Source of the DNA: Ficedula albicollis
Taxonomy: Eukaryota > Chordata > Aves > Passeriformes > Muscicapidae
Reading direction: 5' to 3'
Assembly: GCF_000247815.1 (NCBI RefSeq)
Contig: NC_021681.1
Coordinates: forward strand, 18,988,495 to 19,052,494
Length of the DNA stretch: 64,000 nucleotides
The notes under the pieces: generated by a model
Seen by the model: the letters and a program-made list of their open reading frames with translations, nothing else
What the model was told of the DNA's origin: nothing
Databases searched by the model: none
Translations under genes and position numbers: made by a program
Part shown: positions 18,901 through 31,020 of the stretch, piece by piece
How positions within the stretch are numbered: the first letter of the stretch is position 1
How the letters are laid out: every line of letters begins with the position of its first letter

Positions 18901-21900
18901 ACAGTAATATAGGTAATTATCAACACCTCATATAAACTGTTTGCTATTTTAATTTCTGAATAAGTAAAATTAGCATTATACCCTTTTAAAAAAAAAAATT
19001 CAGCCAGGGAAGAATACACATTCCCTTTTAAAGCTGAATGACATATCATTTTAGGAGAGCTGAAATTCAGACAAAAAAATCTGTACTGCAAATAAGGTCC
19101 TTAGGATAACATAAAAGACTTAGGTGAGAACAAGTTTAAATATTCTCCTTTTCTCTCTATGTCTCTTAAAAAAAGACATCTAAGTCTCATCTGTCATAAG
19201 CAAAGAAGATCAGTAGCAAGAAAAGATAGGAAACCGTTAATCATCTATGTTTTTTTCCATGCACAAGCAGCTGTCAAATGATGCATGTTTTACCACAGTA
19301 ACAAAGCCAAGGGCTCATCAGCACCAAGCAATTTTACTGTCAGCTGGTCATCCTGCTTCTCAACAGGGAGAAAGTAAGAGATCACCTCACAGCAGTGCAC
19401 AGAAGCTCGACCCCACGGGCTGAGGCTGAAGTGAGCAGGGAAAAAACCACAGGACTTCCAGAGACAGAGACACGTGCCAGGGGTCCCCTGACAAGTGAGC
19501 AGGAAGGGGTACACAGGAAGAGAAGCTCCAAACAAATAGACCTTCAAGCCAACTTGTCAAGACCACATTCGGTTATCCCATCAAGAAATGGAAACCACTG
19601 CCCAGCCCTGAGGATCATCTATGTGAGTGTGGGTGGCACAGAGAAGGTTGCAAAAAGTGACCACGTACTTTGGGTTCCTCAGTTTTGGTGGTCCAGGTGA
19701 TACAGTTTGTAAGAGTATGATTGGCAGAAGGCAGCTTCTTATCATTTGTGATTATCAGGCTCCTGTGAGATGTTTCTAGCTGCACACCAAGACCATCAGC
19801 CTTTGATAATGGTGTCTGACTTGGTGGTTGTCTTAATGAAAGTGATTTTGTGTCTTTCGCTGTCTTTTAGAGCCTAGGACAAAAAATGGTAGAACAACAA
19901 AGCAACCATCAAACAACAGCAGTGGCAACATGTCAGCCTGAACCTGCAAGTATGAGCCTGGTGATAGAAAATAATCACGTGGCAATGAGTTTTACAAAAT
20001 TTCACGGAAGCAAAGATCATCCCCAGCTCACACTCATTTTGCTTTCACCACAAAAAGAACAGCACCTCTGCTACAAGTTAATGTTCCGACACGGAAAACC
20101 TGAAAAAGTGCTGTTAGCTCCTTTTATAAAGGAGGCATATGGAACAAAGTGGTCACCAATATGCTATTTTTAGTGCCCGAACTACAGTCCAAAATATAAT
20201 ACCCAATTACTTGATATAGTGCTCTATACACTGTCTGAACAACAATAGTGGACTGAGAAGCAAGAGAAAGCACCAGAATATGGTTTTGAAGTCATTCAGA
20301 TTTCATGTATTTTATTTTCTTCTAAAAATAAAGGCTTTGAAAAGGGGTGCAGTGTTGTCCAAGCTGAAGGAGGGGGGAAAAGAGAAGAGCTGAAAGAGAG
20401 ATGAGAGCATATGGAGGTTGAGAAAGAAGCAAGAGAGACCTTGACTAGAGGAAAAGGCAGCTAGGGCACAGATAGCCAGAAATCTAGAGAAAAGAAGGAC
20501 AAAATGCATCTGGGGTGCACAGCCAGAGAAAACCACACACACGGCTCTACGTTGTACTGGTAGGAAAGACCACAATCATTACAATCTATCCAGTTGGGGA
20601 CAATACAGGATTTTACTAATTCTGCCATTTCCCCTAATTTCCACCCTGATGAACTTGTGAACTATGGTGGCTGAGCTGCAGATGCATATATTTTTTTACA
20701 GTCTCTGCTTGCAGTGCAGGAATTTTACTGAGGACAGTTCTGTGCCAGAATGGTTTGTGGCTGATCCAGCAGCTTTGGAAGGGGATGCACACGTACTTTG
20801 CTGTCAAGCATTCTTATTTTCTCCGACTCTGTCTCTTACTGCCTCCTCAGCATTTATTACACGCCTCCTCCTAGCTTCTCATTGTACACAGTCAAAACTA
20901 GCTGAAATTGTGGGTCTGTTCCATGCAGTCTGAGGTCCACCATTCTAACAAAGACAATTCAGTGGTCAGGATTGTTTTCACCATGGTCCTAAACCACTTG
21001 TGAGATGTTTGTAGGAGGGGACCCTTTCAAGAGTTCCATCCCTCCACTGAACAATTGTTTCTCTGGCTTTTTTTGCCAGCTGTAACACTGCATCCAGGTG
21101 GATGCAAGGCAGGTTTTACCAAATTAGAAGGTGCAGGATAAACATTTTCCTCCTACTTATGGTTTCAATGTTAAGATTCTCAAACATTTATTTTAACACT
21201 TGCAAATAAAACTATCTTACATATTCCCATCACCCCACTCCCTAAATGCATTGTTCAAAAGCCAAAGACTATGTGAGCTATTGCAGATCACACAATAGAT
21301 GCCTACACATTCACTATTCTAGTAATATTTATTATTGAAACAGACTATTTTGTAAAGAGCTTTGAGATACCTAGGCCATAAAAAGTGTGATATAAAACAA
21401 AATGGTATTCAGTTCAATAGATGTCTGATAAGAAAAGAACCCTAAAATTTGAACAGTTCCTCCTCCCCTTAATCAGCCCTAACAATGGTACCCCAGTCTT
21501 GGTGCTCCTGCACACAGCAATATCTGTCTTTTAAAGAGAGGAATAGGAACATGCCACTAAAAGAGAGTGCTCATTGGTAGAACATTGTTAGGTGCTTTAT
21601 AATTGATAGTTTTCAGCATCAGCACAAAGGTAAGGGCTTTAGCCTTGAATACTACTCACTAACAATATACCCACATACAGAAAACTAGTGCTAAATGTAT
21701 TTATTAAAATAAATGCTTTAAAATAGTCTGCTTTTCATACAAAGTAATTATCTTACACTATGTGTAAAAGGTACTTTTGTAATCAATGGTATACAACCAG
21801 CTTCAGATACAACCACACACACATCCCATTACACAGAGTGATGCTCATCAGATTGCATGGGACTGAATAATTTCATTATGTTCTGTAGCTTAATTCTTCC

Positions 21901-22295
21901 ATTCCTGTAGCTTCAGCTGGAATTCATCCAGATCAGCCCTGTTTTCTAAGATTAAATCAAAATACTTCAAGGCCACAACTAACAAATAGCACAATCAGCT
22001 CTAAACATAGAATAAGGTATTTCATACTTTTTAGAGGCTCATAGTTCCTATTATAATAGTGCCAAAGCAACAGGATTTTTTCCTTTTCTTTATTTTTCTT
22101 TTTCTTTTTTTTTTCTTTTTGGCACTTCTAACTCATTAATTACCAAAGGACAAGAGAAATATTTAGTAGGTATGAGTGAATTTTGTAGCTGTCGAAATAG
22201 GGAGTAGCAGCCAGCTGGTGAATTTTAAATGCTCTAAATTTTCCCAAGTCCTGCCTAAGAAGATAACCACTAACAAGCTAATGTATTAATTTGCC
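15921..22295. other. AT-rich intergenic or intronic sequence
   Basis: About 6.4 kb of unique AT-rich, CpG-poor DNA. The part at 16310-16420 is rich in ACAT/CACA dinucleotide phrases. The parts at 17700-17890 and 18290-18480 look like complex unique sequence with possible T-box (ACAGGTGTTC near 18457) and homeodomain cores. No coding exon, tRNA or known microRNA was recognised. Confidence 0.5.
19845..20173 (+). other. Possible exon-like segment with 95-codon frame
   Basis: A pyrimidine-rich stretch ending CTGTCTTTTAG at 19870 resembles a 3' splice site. It is followed by an ATG at 19886 and a 95-codon frame of non-repetitive composition ending at 20173. An AATAAA hexamer lies further downstream near 20328. 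I recognise no protein family. A lncRNA exon or chance are both plausible. Confidence 0.12.
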
Positions 22296-22314
22296 TTTTT
22301 TTTTTTTTTTTTTT

Positions 22315-22401
<87 letters not shown>
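22296..22401 (+). repeat. T-C-T homopolymer sandwich (T20 C63 T23)
   Basis: Twenty T, 63 C, 23 T, in AT-rich surroundings far from any CpG island. The C run cannot be explained here by replacement of a GC-rich island. The near-equal T flanks suggest one original T tract of about 43 bp with a central C expansion or insertion. Confidence 0.93.
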
Positions 22402-24629
22402 CCTGTTCATTGGCTATTCCAGCACAGTCAGGAAATAAAAGAAAAAGTAAAAACCAGAAAAAGATACAATATAGTAACAGGTCATGTTTTTTTCTACTGG
22501 ACAAAAATAATCTTACTAGTAGAATTAAATGAGTAATCATAAGGGTAAAATGTTTTAATTATGAAAAATGCTTAGTTTCATCTGGTTATCTGTAGAATCC
22601 TATCATCTCTTTTAATCAATTCATTTGCAACTATTTGGATGACCATCAATTTATGCATAAAACTATTTGAGGTTTGCAGGTTATGCAAATTCTCTTGCTA
22701 ATTAGTTAATGGCTACATTCACCCTGTCAGTGTCTGATGATCAGATACTTGTACTTCCAATTCTTACGCCTACAAACATTTTTTCATACAATGCACCAGA
22801 ATTTTTCTGTACTTGCATAGAGTGGACAGCACTGATCTTGAGTGGCTTTTTCCCCCCAGGATCAGTGTTTCCATGGCAAGTCCTGTGGGGATCTATCTTG
22901 TCTTTTCTTCTCCACAGTAGGCATTTAGGGATAATAAAATAGTTAGTGAAGAGGTATGTTCTCTGCTATTTTCAATAAGCTGATGACAGTCAACATTACA
23001 ATCCAGACCCTCAAAGGCACTGGGAAATCAAAGAGCCTTAGGCTCCTCAATACATTCATCCACACGAGCCTACATCTCTCAAGTATCTGATTTATCCTTT
23101 TAAGTGTTCCACCTTGTGGGGACAGGGACACAGAACAGAGTTAAATGACCAAAGATCTCTGGATAAGATTGAAATGATGCTGGCTGATCATCAAATGACA
23201 GTGACACGACTTCTCTACCTTTGATTTTATCCTTCCTTTGTAATGCCCATGGACAATGTGGAGCTGTTGCTGGCCCTCACTGCTGCTGGGTGCACAGTGA
23301 CAATGTCCAGGACACTGCTTAGCATCCTGAGAAGCAAAAAGGAACTGTGCTGCTAATTCTAACTTTTAATTGAGATTCCCTTAAATATCTGTGGCAGCAC
23401 TACTCAGGTAGTGACAAAGGCTAAATTAGAAAATCAGAATCCTGTAGACTAATTTAGTCTTGGTATTATAAGATCCAAGAATCTCATCCAGCCTAATATT
23501 TATAAATAGTTCTAACAGAAAAAAATCACTTATGAACTGCAGCATATTGGTAACTGCTGGACTGCAGCCTTGGTGAGTCAATTCATTTTGTTAGTACTGC
23601 TCCTCCAGTGCCAAATGCTTGAAATTTGTCTTTTTGTATCCTTTTTCTACATTTACTAATGCTTTACTCATACTAAGTATCATGATGTCCTTTAAGATGC
23701 TTCAATTATAGGAAAAAAATAATCCAAGTAAAAAGTCCTTTGCAATACACATCATCTCCTCATCCTATTGCCATTAAAATGTTCAATTTTCAGAGTACCA
23801 AGCATAATTTTCTTTTTCTTACACTCTTTTTTTTTTTCTGGTATCTTGTTATATTTCCATTAGAACTCTGGAAAAGGATGTATTTCAGTGGATGATAACC
23901 AAGATTATAATATTTAATAGATGCAGCAGCTATTCTACATTTCAGAATGACTAAATTTAGTCTTACTAAGAAAGCAGAAGTTTCACTTATCTTTTAATCA
24001 GAACATTTTTTTCAGATTAACTAACACATTACTTTTCTTTAAGAAAAGTAAGAAAGAGCATTTTTTTTATTCTAAGCATTCCATGTAATTAAGGACGTAA
24101 ATTATAAACAAAATGATACATGCACACACACAGATTGGAAAAAGCCACTTAAATGGCCAAATCACAGCAACCCTCAAATGAGCTAATTTACTCTCACTTC
24201 CTGCTTTAAAATAGCTCAGAAATTGGGGTGCTCTATTGGGGAGAGTGAATAACAATTTTTTTCCAGTGTGTATAAGCCAGCTTAGCAGTTTCAGGATGGT
24301 AACCAGATTTTCCAGTATCTTCCATGGACTTTCATAGCTTAATTTTGTGTGATTGCAGATTAGAATAGCACAAGACCTGATTACATGAAATCTGATACCA
24401 GAAGAATGGTGGCACCATGGCTGCATCCAGTCCTGCATCCTCCTTCCACAGGAAAGGTCAATGCAAATGTACAGTAGAGCTGCAGGACAGAGTGAGCAGA
24501 AAGTGGTAATTCCCTGCCATATTCACCCATCTCCAGCCATCTGAAGACCAGGAGCCTTCTGAGTCAAAGACATATTTTAATTTTATTTTGAAAAATTTTC
24601 ATTGCCTTATCTGCCCCTCATTTTTTAAA
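22402..24629. other. AT-rich unique sequence
   Basis: No gene or repeat family recognised. Short frames only. The region has long T-rich and A-rich patches (for example near 23825-23840 and 24060-24070) and few CpGs. Confidence 0.5.
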
Positions 24630-24865
24630 ATTTTCTAATCATGTAAGCATTACTGAAATTCCATGGCAATGAGTTTCACAGATGAATTGTGGACAGTGTG
24701 GAAATACCACTTCTCAGTTTGTTTTGAATCCTCTGCCTAATAGTTTTCTTTGCTGCCCTCATTCTTGCTCTGGCTTTTGCTGATTCACCTTAAGAGATTA
24801 CTCTCACTATCTTTCCTCAGCTACTTCCCATGGGAAGTTTCCATCCCAACAAACCTTCACATATA
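24630..24865 (-). mobile_element. Probable CR1 LINE fragment (ancient subfamily, 3' region)
   Basis: Around 24661-24800 the order of phrases (ATGGCAATGAGTTTCACAG, then a TTTGTTTTGAATCCTCTGCC-type stretch, then CTAATAGTTTTCTTTG) follows the antisense 3' region of the old amniote CR1 family as I know it. It is strongly diverged and short. The plus strand shows the complement, so the element is on the minus strand. No reverse-transcriptase frame survives. Confidence 0.55.
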
Positions 24866-27800
24866 CTCTGTCTGTGAACAGGTTCCATTAAAATTATCTA
24901 GTTTATCTTGGAAATGCTCATAAGAAATTTTTATTGCTTGTTTAGTTTTTGATTAATTTTTCCTTTGATTGTTTACTTTAATCACATTCATCGTCTGCTG
25001 ACAGAACACAGCAAGTGTCCAGCTGCCATAAATGATTATAGGGAAGGAAAAGACAGGACAAGTAACAGGGACAAGGAATGGATGGTAACTTTTCATCCAG
25101 ATCAGCAACATACTCTTAACATGAATTCATATGAATGCTCTCCAGAATTCAGGAGTCACAGTGTCACTACGGTGTCGTGGCTTTATGTCTACCATGCCAA
25201 CAAATAAAAATTTGCATGGAAACCTACTGGGATGGGAAAAGGATTCTGCGAGTGGTTCTCTGCACTTTGCTGGTTGGAAAGAGCATGACAAACCTGGTCC
25301 CAGCCTGGCAGAAGGCTATGATGTGACTCTTCCTCCACAGATAGTCTTCAGTCCTTCTTTACAAGTAAATGGAAACTGCTCACCTATCCTGGCCTCCGCT
25401 TTCGCTATTTTTACGATTTTGAGCTGCCTATCTTTTTTTTTTTTTGGTCTTTTTTTCCCCCCTCTTTTCAATATGAGGATTTTACTCAGAATTATCTCCA
25501 TAGGCTGCAGTTACTTCCTAGCCAAAAATGATAATAAGTAAGAGTTTACTTGCCATTGGAAAGGAAGGGTTTATCTGCCTGCAATAAACAAGGTGTCAGA
25601 AACACCCTGTGGAATCCTAACTGCCTGTCTGCAATTATGCTTCAGCTAACACCACCATCCAGACAGCTTCTGTTTTTTTTTTATTTATCAAAAATTGAAA
25701 CAGAAGAACCACAAAATTTATTTCAGCTGTTAGACAGAATAGTTCCCACTGGCTTAGCAGAGAACTCAATGTTCCCATCAGTGGACTCAATGTTCTTGAC
25801 TCTGAGGATGTCACAGAAAGCTCTTTGCCCAGGACACAGGGTATTGCAGGAGCTGCTCTGCAAATTGTCACATCCTTGTTCCAAATTATCCAAAGCTTGC
25901 CAAGCCTTTGGGTATATCATATTATCCATCTTTGGTTCATCATCTATTCAAACTTTTGAGAACAGTGTGGGAGAACTACTTTCATTTCTGGGTAACAGAG
26001 TGTCTGGCTTGGATTTCACTTCTATTTGTGGCTGGTATTCATTTAATCATTTGAGGTTTTAGATGAGAAGATGTTGCATGATTTATAATTTGTCAGTAAA
26101 TGAATATTTTGTAAAGATTGGGATAGATATCTGATACTCAAAAAATACCAAAAACCCTTTTACTTGTTGGAATGACAAAGGCACTGACTGATTTAGCAAC
26201 ATTCCCTCAAGTCTTTCCTCAGAATGTACTTTGTCTTTTTCTTCTTACTCTCATGTTTCATCTCGTGAGTTGGTGTTCCTCCTGCCAGCATCTGCTGGAA
26301 TATAAATGATCCTAAACCAACTAGGACACTTATTTTTACATATTTTGAATTAAAAGTTTGCTGTGTACACCTTGAGGCATTTGGACAATATAAGTCAAAT
26401 TAAGGAAAAGGGTGAGCAAATTTAGAGCATTAGTTAAAGTAAAAAAATTCCTGCAAAATAACTTTTATTCAGAATAAACTGGCTTTTTTTTTTTGCCTGT
26501 ATCCTTGTCCTATTGAGTTAGCTACTTTTTCTAATAAATTTTGTTTTTGTTTAGCTAGTAAGTCCACAGAGCAGCAGGGTGTGCCATGTGCCCCAGCACT
26601 GCAGTAACAACTCTGCATCAGAGCTTCCAACTAAATGTTCTGATTTTTTTTTCACTGGCAAAATACAATGAGCCTACAAGAGAAAGGAAGAATAAAGGTG
26701 CTTTCTTGCTATATTTAACAATTAGTTTGATTGCTTCCATTAGCTACTGTTGTTCACTTAATGAGAGTTGTGCATATCCAGTGGTGATTCAGTAGATACT
26801 GTAATGGTATAAAGTACAGGAAGCTGGAGAAGCTGGGCTGTGAAGGTTCCCTTTCTGCACAAGGACAGCAGGGCTGTGCAGGCAGCAACGTGAAAGCTCA
26901 TTTGCCCCTTTCCCAGCACCGGGCAGCAGAAATGAAAAGAAATGAGAAGAGCTGACTAAGACACTGTCCTCCAGTGGCATCTGATCGCCAGGGAAGTTTG
27001 GAGTCCTGCAGCCTGACACAACTAAGGGCAGCTTTACAGTCCCTGCCCTCTTTTTTAGCCCCATGTCAAGTCAGAAGCCAACCAAAGCTCCATCCAGCCA
27101 GGGGATCAGGTTTGCTGTTGCATTATGTTTGCTAGGCTCCCTTTTCCCAGAGCTCTGTATTCAAATCTGTAAAAACAAAACTCAATGCTACTGTTTCAGG
27201 TTTTTAAAAGAGATTTCAGTGTTGCTAACATCTCATTTTTATGAACAACACTGTTGTTTGAAAGTGTATAAAAACCAAAATGAATATTTATTCCTACTTA
27301 ATATGTGAAATTTGAAAAATACTTCTATTTCTGTCATAAATCCCTCAAATTAAAACATTGTTTCATTAAAAAGGTTTGTTTTCCTTAGTTTGGAGACACA
27401 AGTAGGAATTTAAGGATAATAGAATACAGCTATACTGTTAAACCCCATATTTATTTTTGATCCAAGCAAAATGTATGTTTTGAGCATAACTACATATAAT
27501 TATTTGATTTTCCAATAATTTTGAAGAAACTTTTTTATATACAACATATTTCAAACTTCTGCCACTTTTACTTTATATCCTCATTGTTAAAAAAATTTTC
27601 CTTTAAATTGGAAAGGTGGGTACTCTTAAGTGAGATCCTTGGAAATTTTCACATAAGACAGACTAATCCTTGGGAAGAATCCCTTCTATATGGCCTAGCT
27701 TTTCTCTTCTTATGGTAGTTTCTATGAGTTGTGACATTATTAATACTCAACATTTTCCTAGATTTTCAAGAGATTCTCTTCTGTTATTCTGTTCTCAGAT

Positions 27801-28677
27801 AACTGAGAAACATGGACATGGGGGCTAAAAATTTTCACCTGATTTTCTGGGATGGGCTGCATTTGGTGAACAGATTTAAGGTTGCCAATAACCAATACCA
27901 CTGAGGGAACACTTAAAGCAGTTTTGTCTGCACATGCTGCATTGCAATACAACTGGGAAGCAATCAAGGCATACTCAGCTGTACCCAGATAAAGATAATA
28001 GAAAGCACTATTCACAAGCATTTTTCCCCTAAATAACCCCAAACTGCAGATTATTCACCCAGTGCAGCCTAAGAGCAATACTACTGCAATCACAAACACC
28101 CTTCTCCACAAGGGATGAAACCTCCATCCTAAATCCAGACACAATTTAATGCTGTAAGAGGTTCCTCAGTCTAGAAGCATACAGAATACTGTAGTGCAAA
28201 TCAGTGCTGAAAAATGCTCTATATAGCATTAGTTACATTTTGCATTCGCTTCTTTTATCTGCAGAGCATGGCTTCCCTAAGTGTAAGTCCCATTATTTCC
28301 TTAAGCAGAAATAATGTAGGGTAGTTTTTCAATATAACACCCCAAAATATTCTGAAGAACACCTCATCTCATGTAGACACATGCACAGTTTAATAATGAA
28401 ATAAATTAGCAATATACATAAACTGTGAGTCATAGAAACTGCAGGTGAAATGGTGCTTGTGCTTGGAGAACCCACAACTAAAAGGATGATGTTACCTGTC
28501 CAGTTTCCCAACCCCACCACTTTGCTTTAGGGCTGCCACTGCCCATTAATGCAAAACCATCACTGTGCACAGACAGGAGCTGGGCACCTCAACAGAACTG
28601 CTGTGGAAGCTCTCCAGTAGTGGAGGGCCATCAAGCTGTGTTTGTTCCTGAAAACCACACTCCAAAGCAATGAACCC
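24866..28677. other. AT-rich unique sequence
   Basis: About 3.8 kb without a recognised gene. The longest frame, plus 25550-26062 (170 codons), has no recognised domain and lies across ordinary AT-rich DNA, with another open frame opposite it. A T15 run and a T7 C6 patch lie near 25432-25461. Confidence 0.5.
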
Positions 28678-28811
28678 TGCAGACAGACCCCTGATGGAGA
28701 CAAGGGCTGTTCTTTGAGCATATCATGAGGCTCTCCTTGGAAGATGCAGACAGACCCCTGATGGAGACAAGGGCTGCTCCTTGAGCATATCATGAGGCTC
28801 TCCTTGGAAGT
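28678..28811 (+). repeat. 67-bp tandem duplication (two copies)
   Basis: A 67-bp unit starting TGCAGACAGACCCCTGATGG occurs at 28678 and again at 28745, with two visible differences. It is a recent two-copy tandem duplication in unique sequence. Confidence 0.92.
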
Positions 28812-30482
28812 GAGTGAGCCTCAGAACTGGAGGATTGGTTTTCACCCAACTTAAAGAGAACTGAGAAGGCATGGGCTTCACCCAAGGAAAGACGTCAAGT
28901 ACGGAGAGGTCTTTCTTTATGCAGTTTCTAACCAGTGTTTTGTAAAAAGGACGACAGCTAAAACACTCACTTGCTAAAGCAAGTGATTCTTGCTTCTTCT
29001 CACATCACCCTCAAAGCATTCCAAGAGAAGGCAGAGGTCCCTAAGGAAGTACCTTCATTAGCTTGATGCAGTTGCTGTGCTTACACCAAATAACTGCTGC
29101 TGGGCCAATTGATGTGAGGCTGCTCCCTTGTCCTCACAGAACTGCTGCACCCTTGCATATCTATGGCCAACCAAGGAGCTGGGCCACTTAGAGCAGAGAG
29201 TTCTGCAAATCTTCCCAGCCAGTACATATCTAACTATCTGGGTAATTGCCTCCAGCTGTGCCTTCTTTCTATTTCACTTGGCAACATGCATCCCGTATGA
29301 ATTTGTTGAGAAATAAAATGCAGTTCCTTTCCTTTCTTCATGAAATCTACTCTGCTTTGAATTTTTTGCTTTATATGGCCAATTCTTGTGACCATAAGCC
29401 AAAGGTGAGAATAAAGACCCATACACAGAGACCACTCCACTTTGTGCACTTCTCTAGGTACAAATCAAATGCCCAGAGGAGGGAGATGAGCACATACACA
29501 AAGGATTCAGTAATTTCCTGCAGTGTTCAGATTTCCTAGCTTTGTGTTACAGTCATATCTTTTAGAATACTTTCATTTGTCCATATCTGGTTTAATTAGA
29601 TTAAAATAATAAATTGTCCAGTTACTAAACCAGTTAATATTCCCTGCAACATGAATCAATAAATTAGTCTGATAAATAACAGGAATGTATGGTAACCAGC
29701 AGCTAAATTTTGGAAGAATCACAAGCCTTTGACCAAGTATTGTGCCTTTTATACAGGGGTCTCAAATAATTGACAAAGCCCACAGTGGCTATATCTTAAA
29801 AACACAAGGAACTTCAGCACCAAGGGGTGCCACCTGCTCCCAATGACACAGCAAATCACGACAAAAAGTAGGGATCTCTCAGCAGCCCAAATTGCTATCA
29901 GGTAATTTACATCAAGACTTAGCCTGCACATGTCCCAGTGTGAGCACACAACACACATGTCACCTGAGCTGAGGAGAGCCAGGGAAAGCACTGCCCCACA
30001 CGGGACATAAATCGTACCCTGCAGGCTGCAGGCATAAGTAACCTGAGGATCTGGAGTCATGCTTTCCCCGAGCCATTTCTTTCCACTTGGGGAAGAAAAA
30101 GAACTGGCAGTGACAGGGGAATAACAGCCTCTCTGCTAGAATACATTCAACCAACACTGGCAACAAAGAGGGAAAGGATCCTAGTTTTCTGTTTGTGATT
30201 ACACTGTTTTGTCATTGCTGTCAGGATATGCCTATGCAATATGTGCCTCTCTGATGTCTTGTGCCTGTGTTTCATTTTTAGTTGAGTGGGATGTACAGTA
30301 ATTAGCCACTTATTCTCGTCTATTCTCTGCATTCTGTTTCGTTTCCTTCACTTACAGGATTTTGGCAAGCCTTGGGTCCTATTGGCAACTCTTCCCCTTC
30401 TCCCCCATCTGAACCTCCTCTGTCGCTTTTCTTCTCACTGCTTGGGGGATGGCAGTTTATATATTCGTACACAGGAGTGAAT
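28812..30482. other. Unique non-coding sequence
   Basis: AT-rich to balanced DNA with only short frames on either strand. No repeat family or RNA gene is recognised. Confidence 0.5.
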
Positions 30483-31020
30483 GTGCTAATATGCTCCAAA
30501 TATGGACTGTGCAATCAAATTAGCATGAGTTTGGTGGAATGCTTTTCTCATTTATTTCCTCCAAAAATATAACATTCCAATTGCAAACAATTTACAGCCA
30601 ACAAAATATTGTTTGAATCAAACATATGTGGATAAGTTGAGGATTTTGTAATTCAAGATGGAATTTTTTTTCTCCCTTTCATTATGAGTCGTTGCCTTTG
30701 GGTGGATTTTTGCTTTGAGAGTGCAGGTTGCTCTCATTGACATTACCAGTGTGCTAATATGCTCCAAATATGGACTGTGCAATCAAATTAGCATGAGTTT
30801 GGTGGAATGCTTTTCTCATTTATTTCCTCCAAAAATATAACATTCCAATTGCAAACAATTTACAGCCAACAAAATATTGTTTGAATCAAACATATGTGGA
30901 TAAGTTGAGGATTTTGTAATTCTTTTGTAATTCAAGATGGAATTTTTTTTCTCCCTTTCATTATGAGTCGTTGCCTTTGGGTGGATTTTTGCTTTGAGAG
31001 TGCAGGTTGCTCTCATTGAC
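30483..31020 (+). repeat. Two-copy tandem duplication of a conserved-looking element (about 260 bp)
   Basis: Copy 1 is 30483-30741 and copy 2 is 30751-31020, with a 9-bp spacer. I see no substitution between them. Copy 2 carries one 11-bp internal duplication (TTTTGTAATTC repeated). The unit is complex and AT-rich, with POU/octamer-like and homeodomain-like phrases such as GCTAATATGC and CAAATTAGCATG. It looks like a non-coding regulatory element, but conservation was not tested. Confidence 0.92.

Noticed and set aside
25550..26062. 170-codon plus-strand frame
   Set aside because: Ordinary composition, no recognised domain, and overlapping open frames on the opposite strand.
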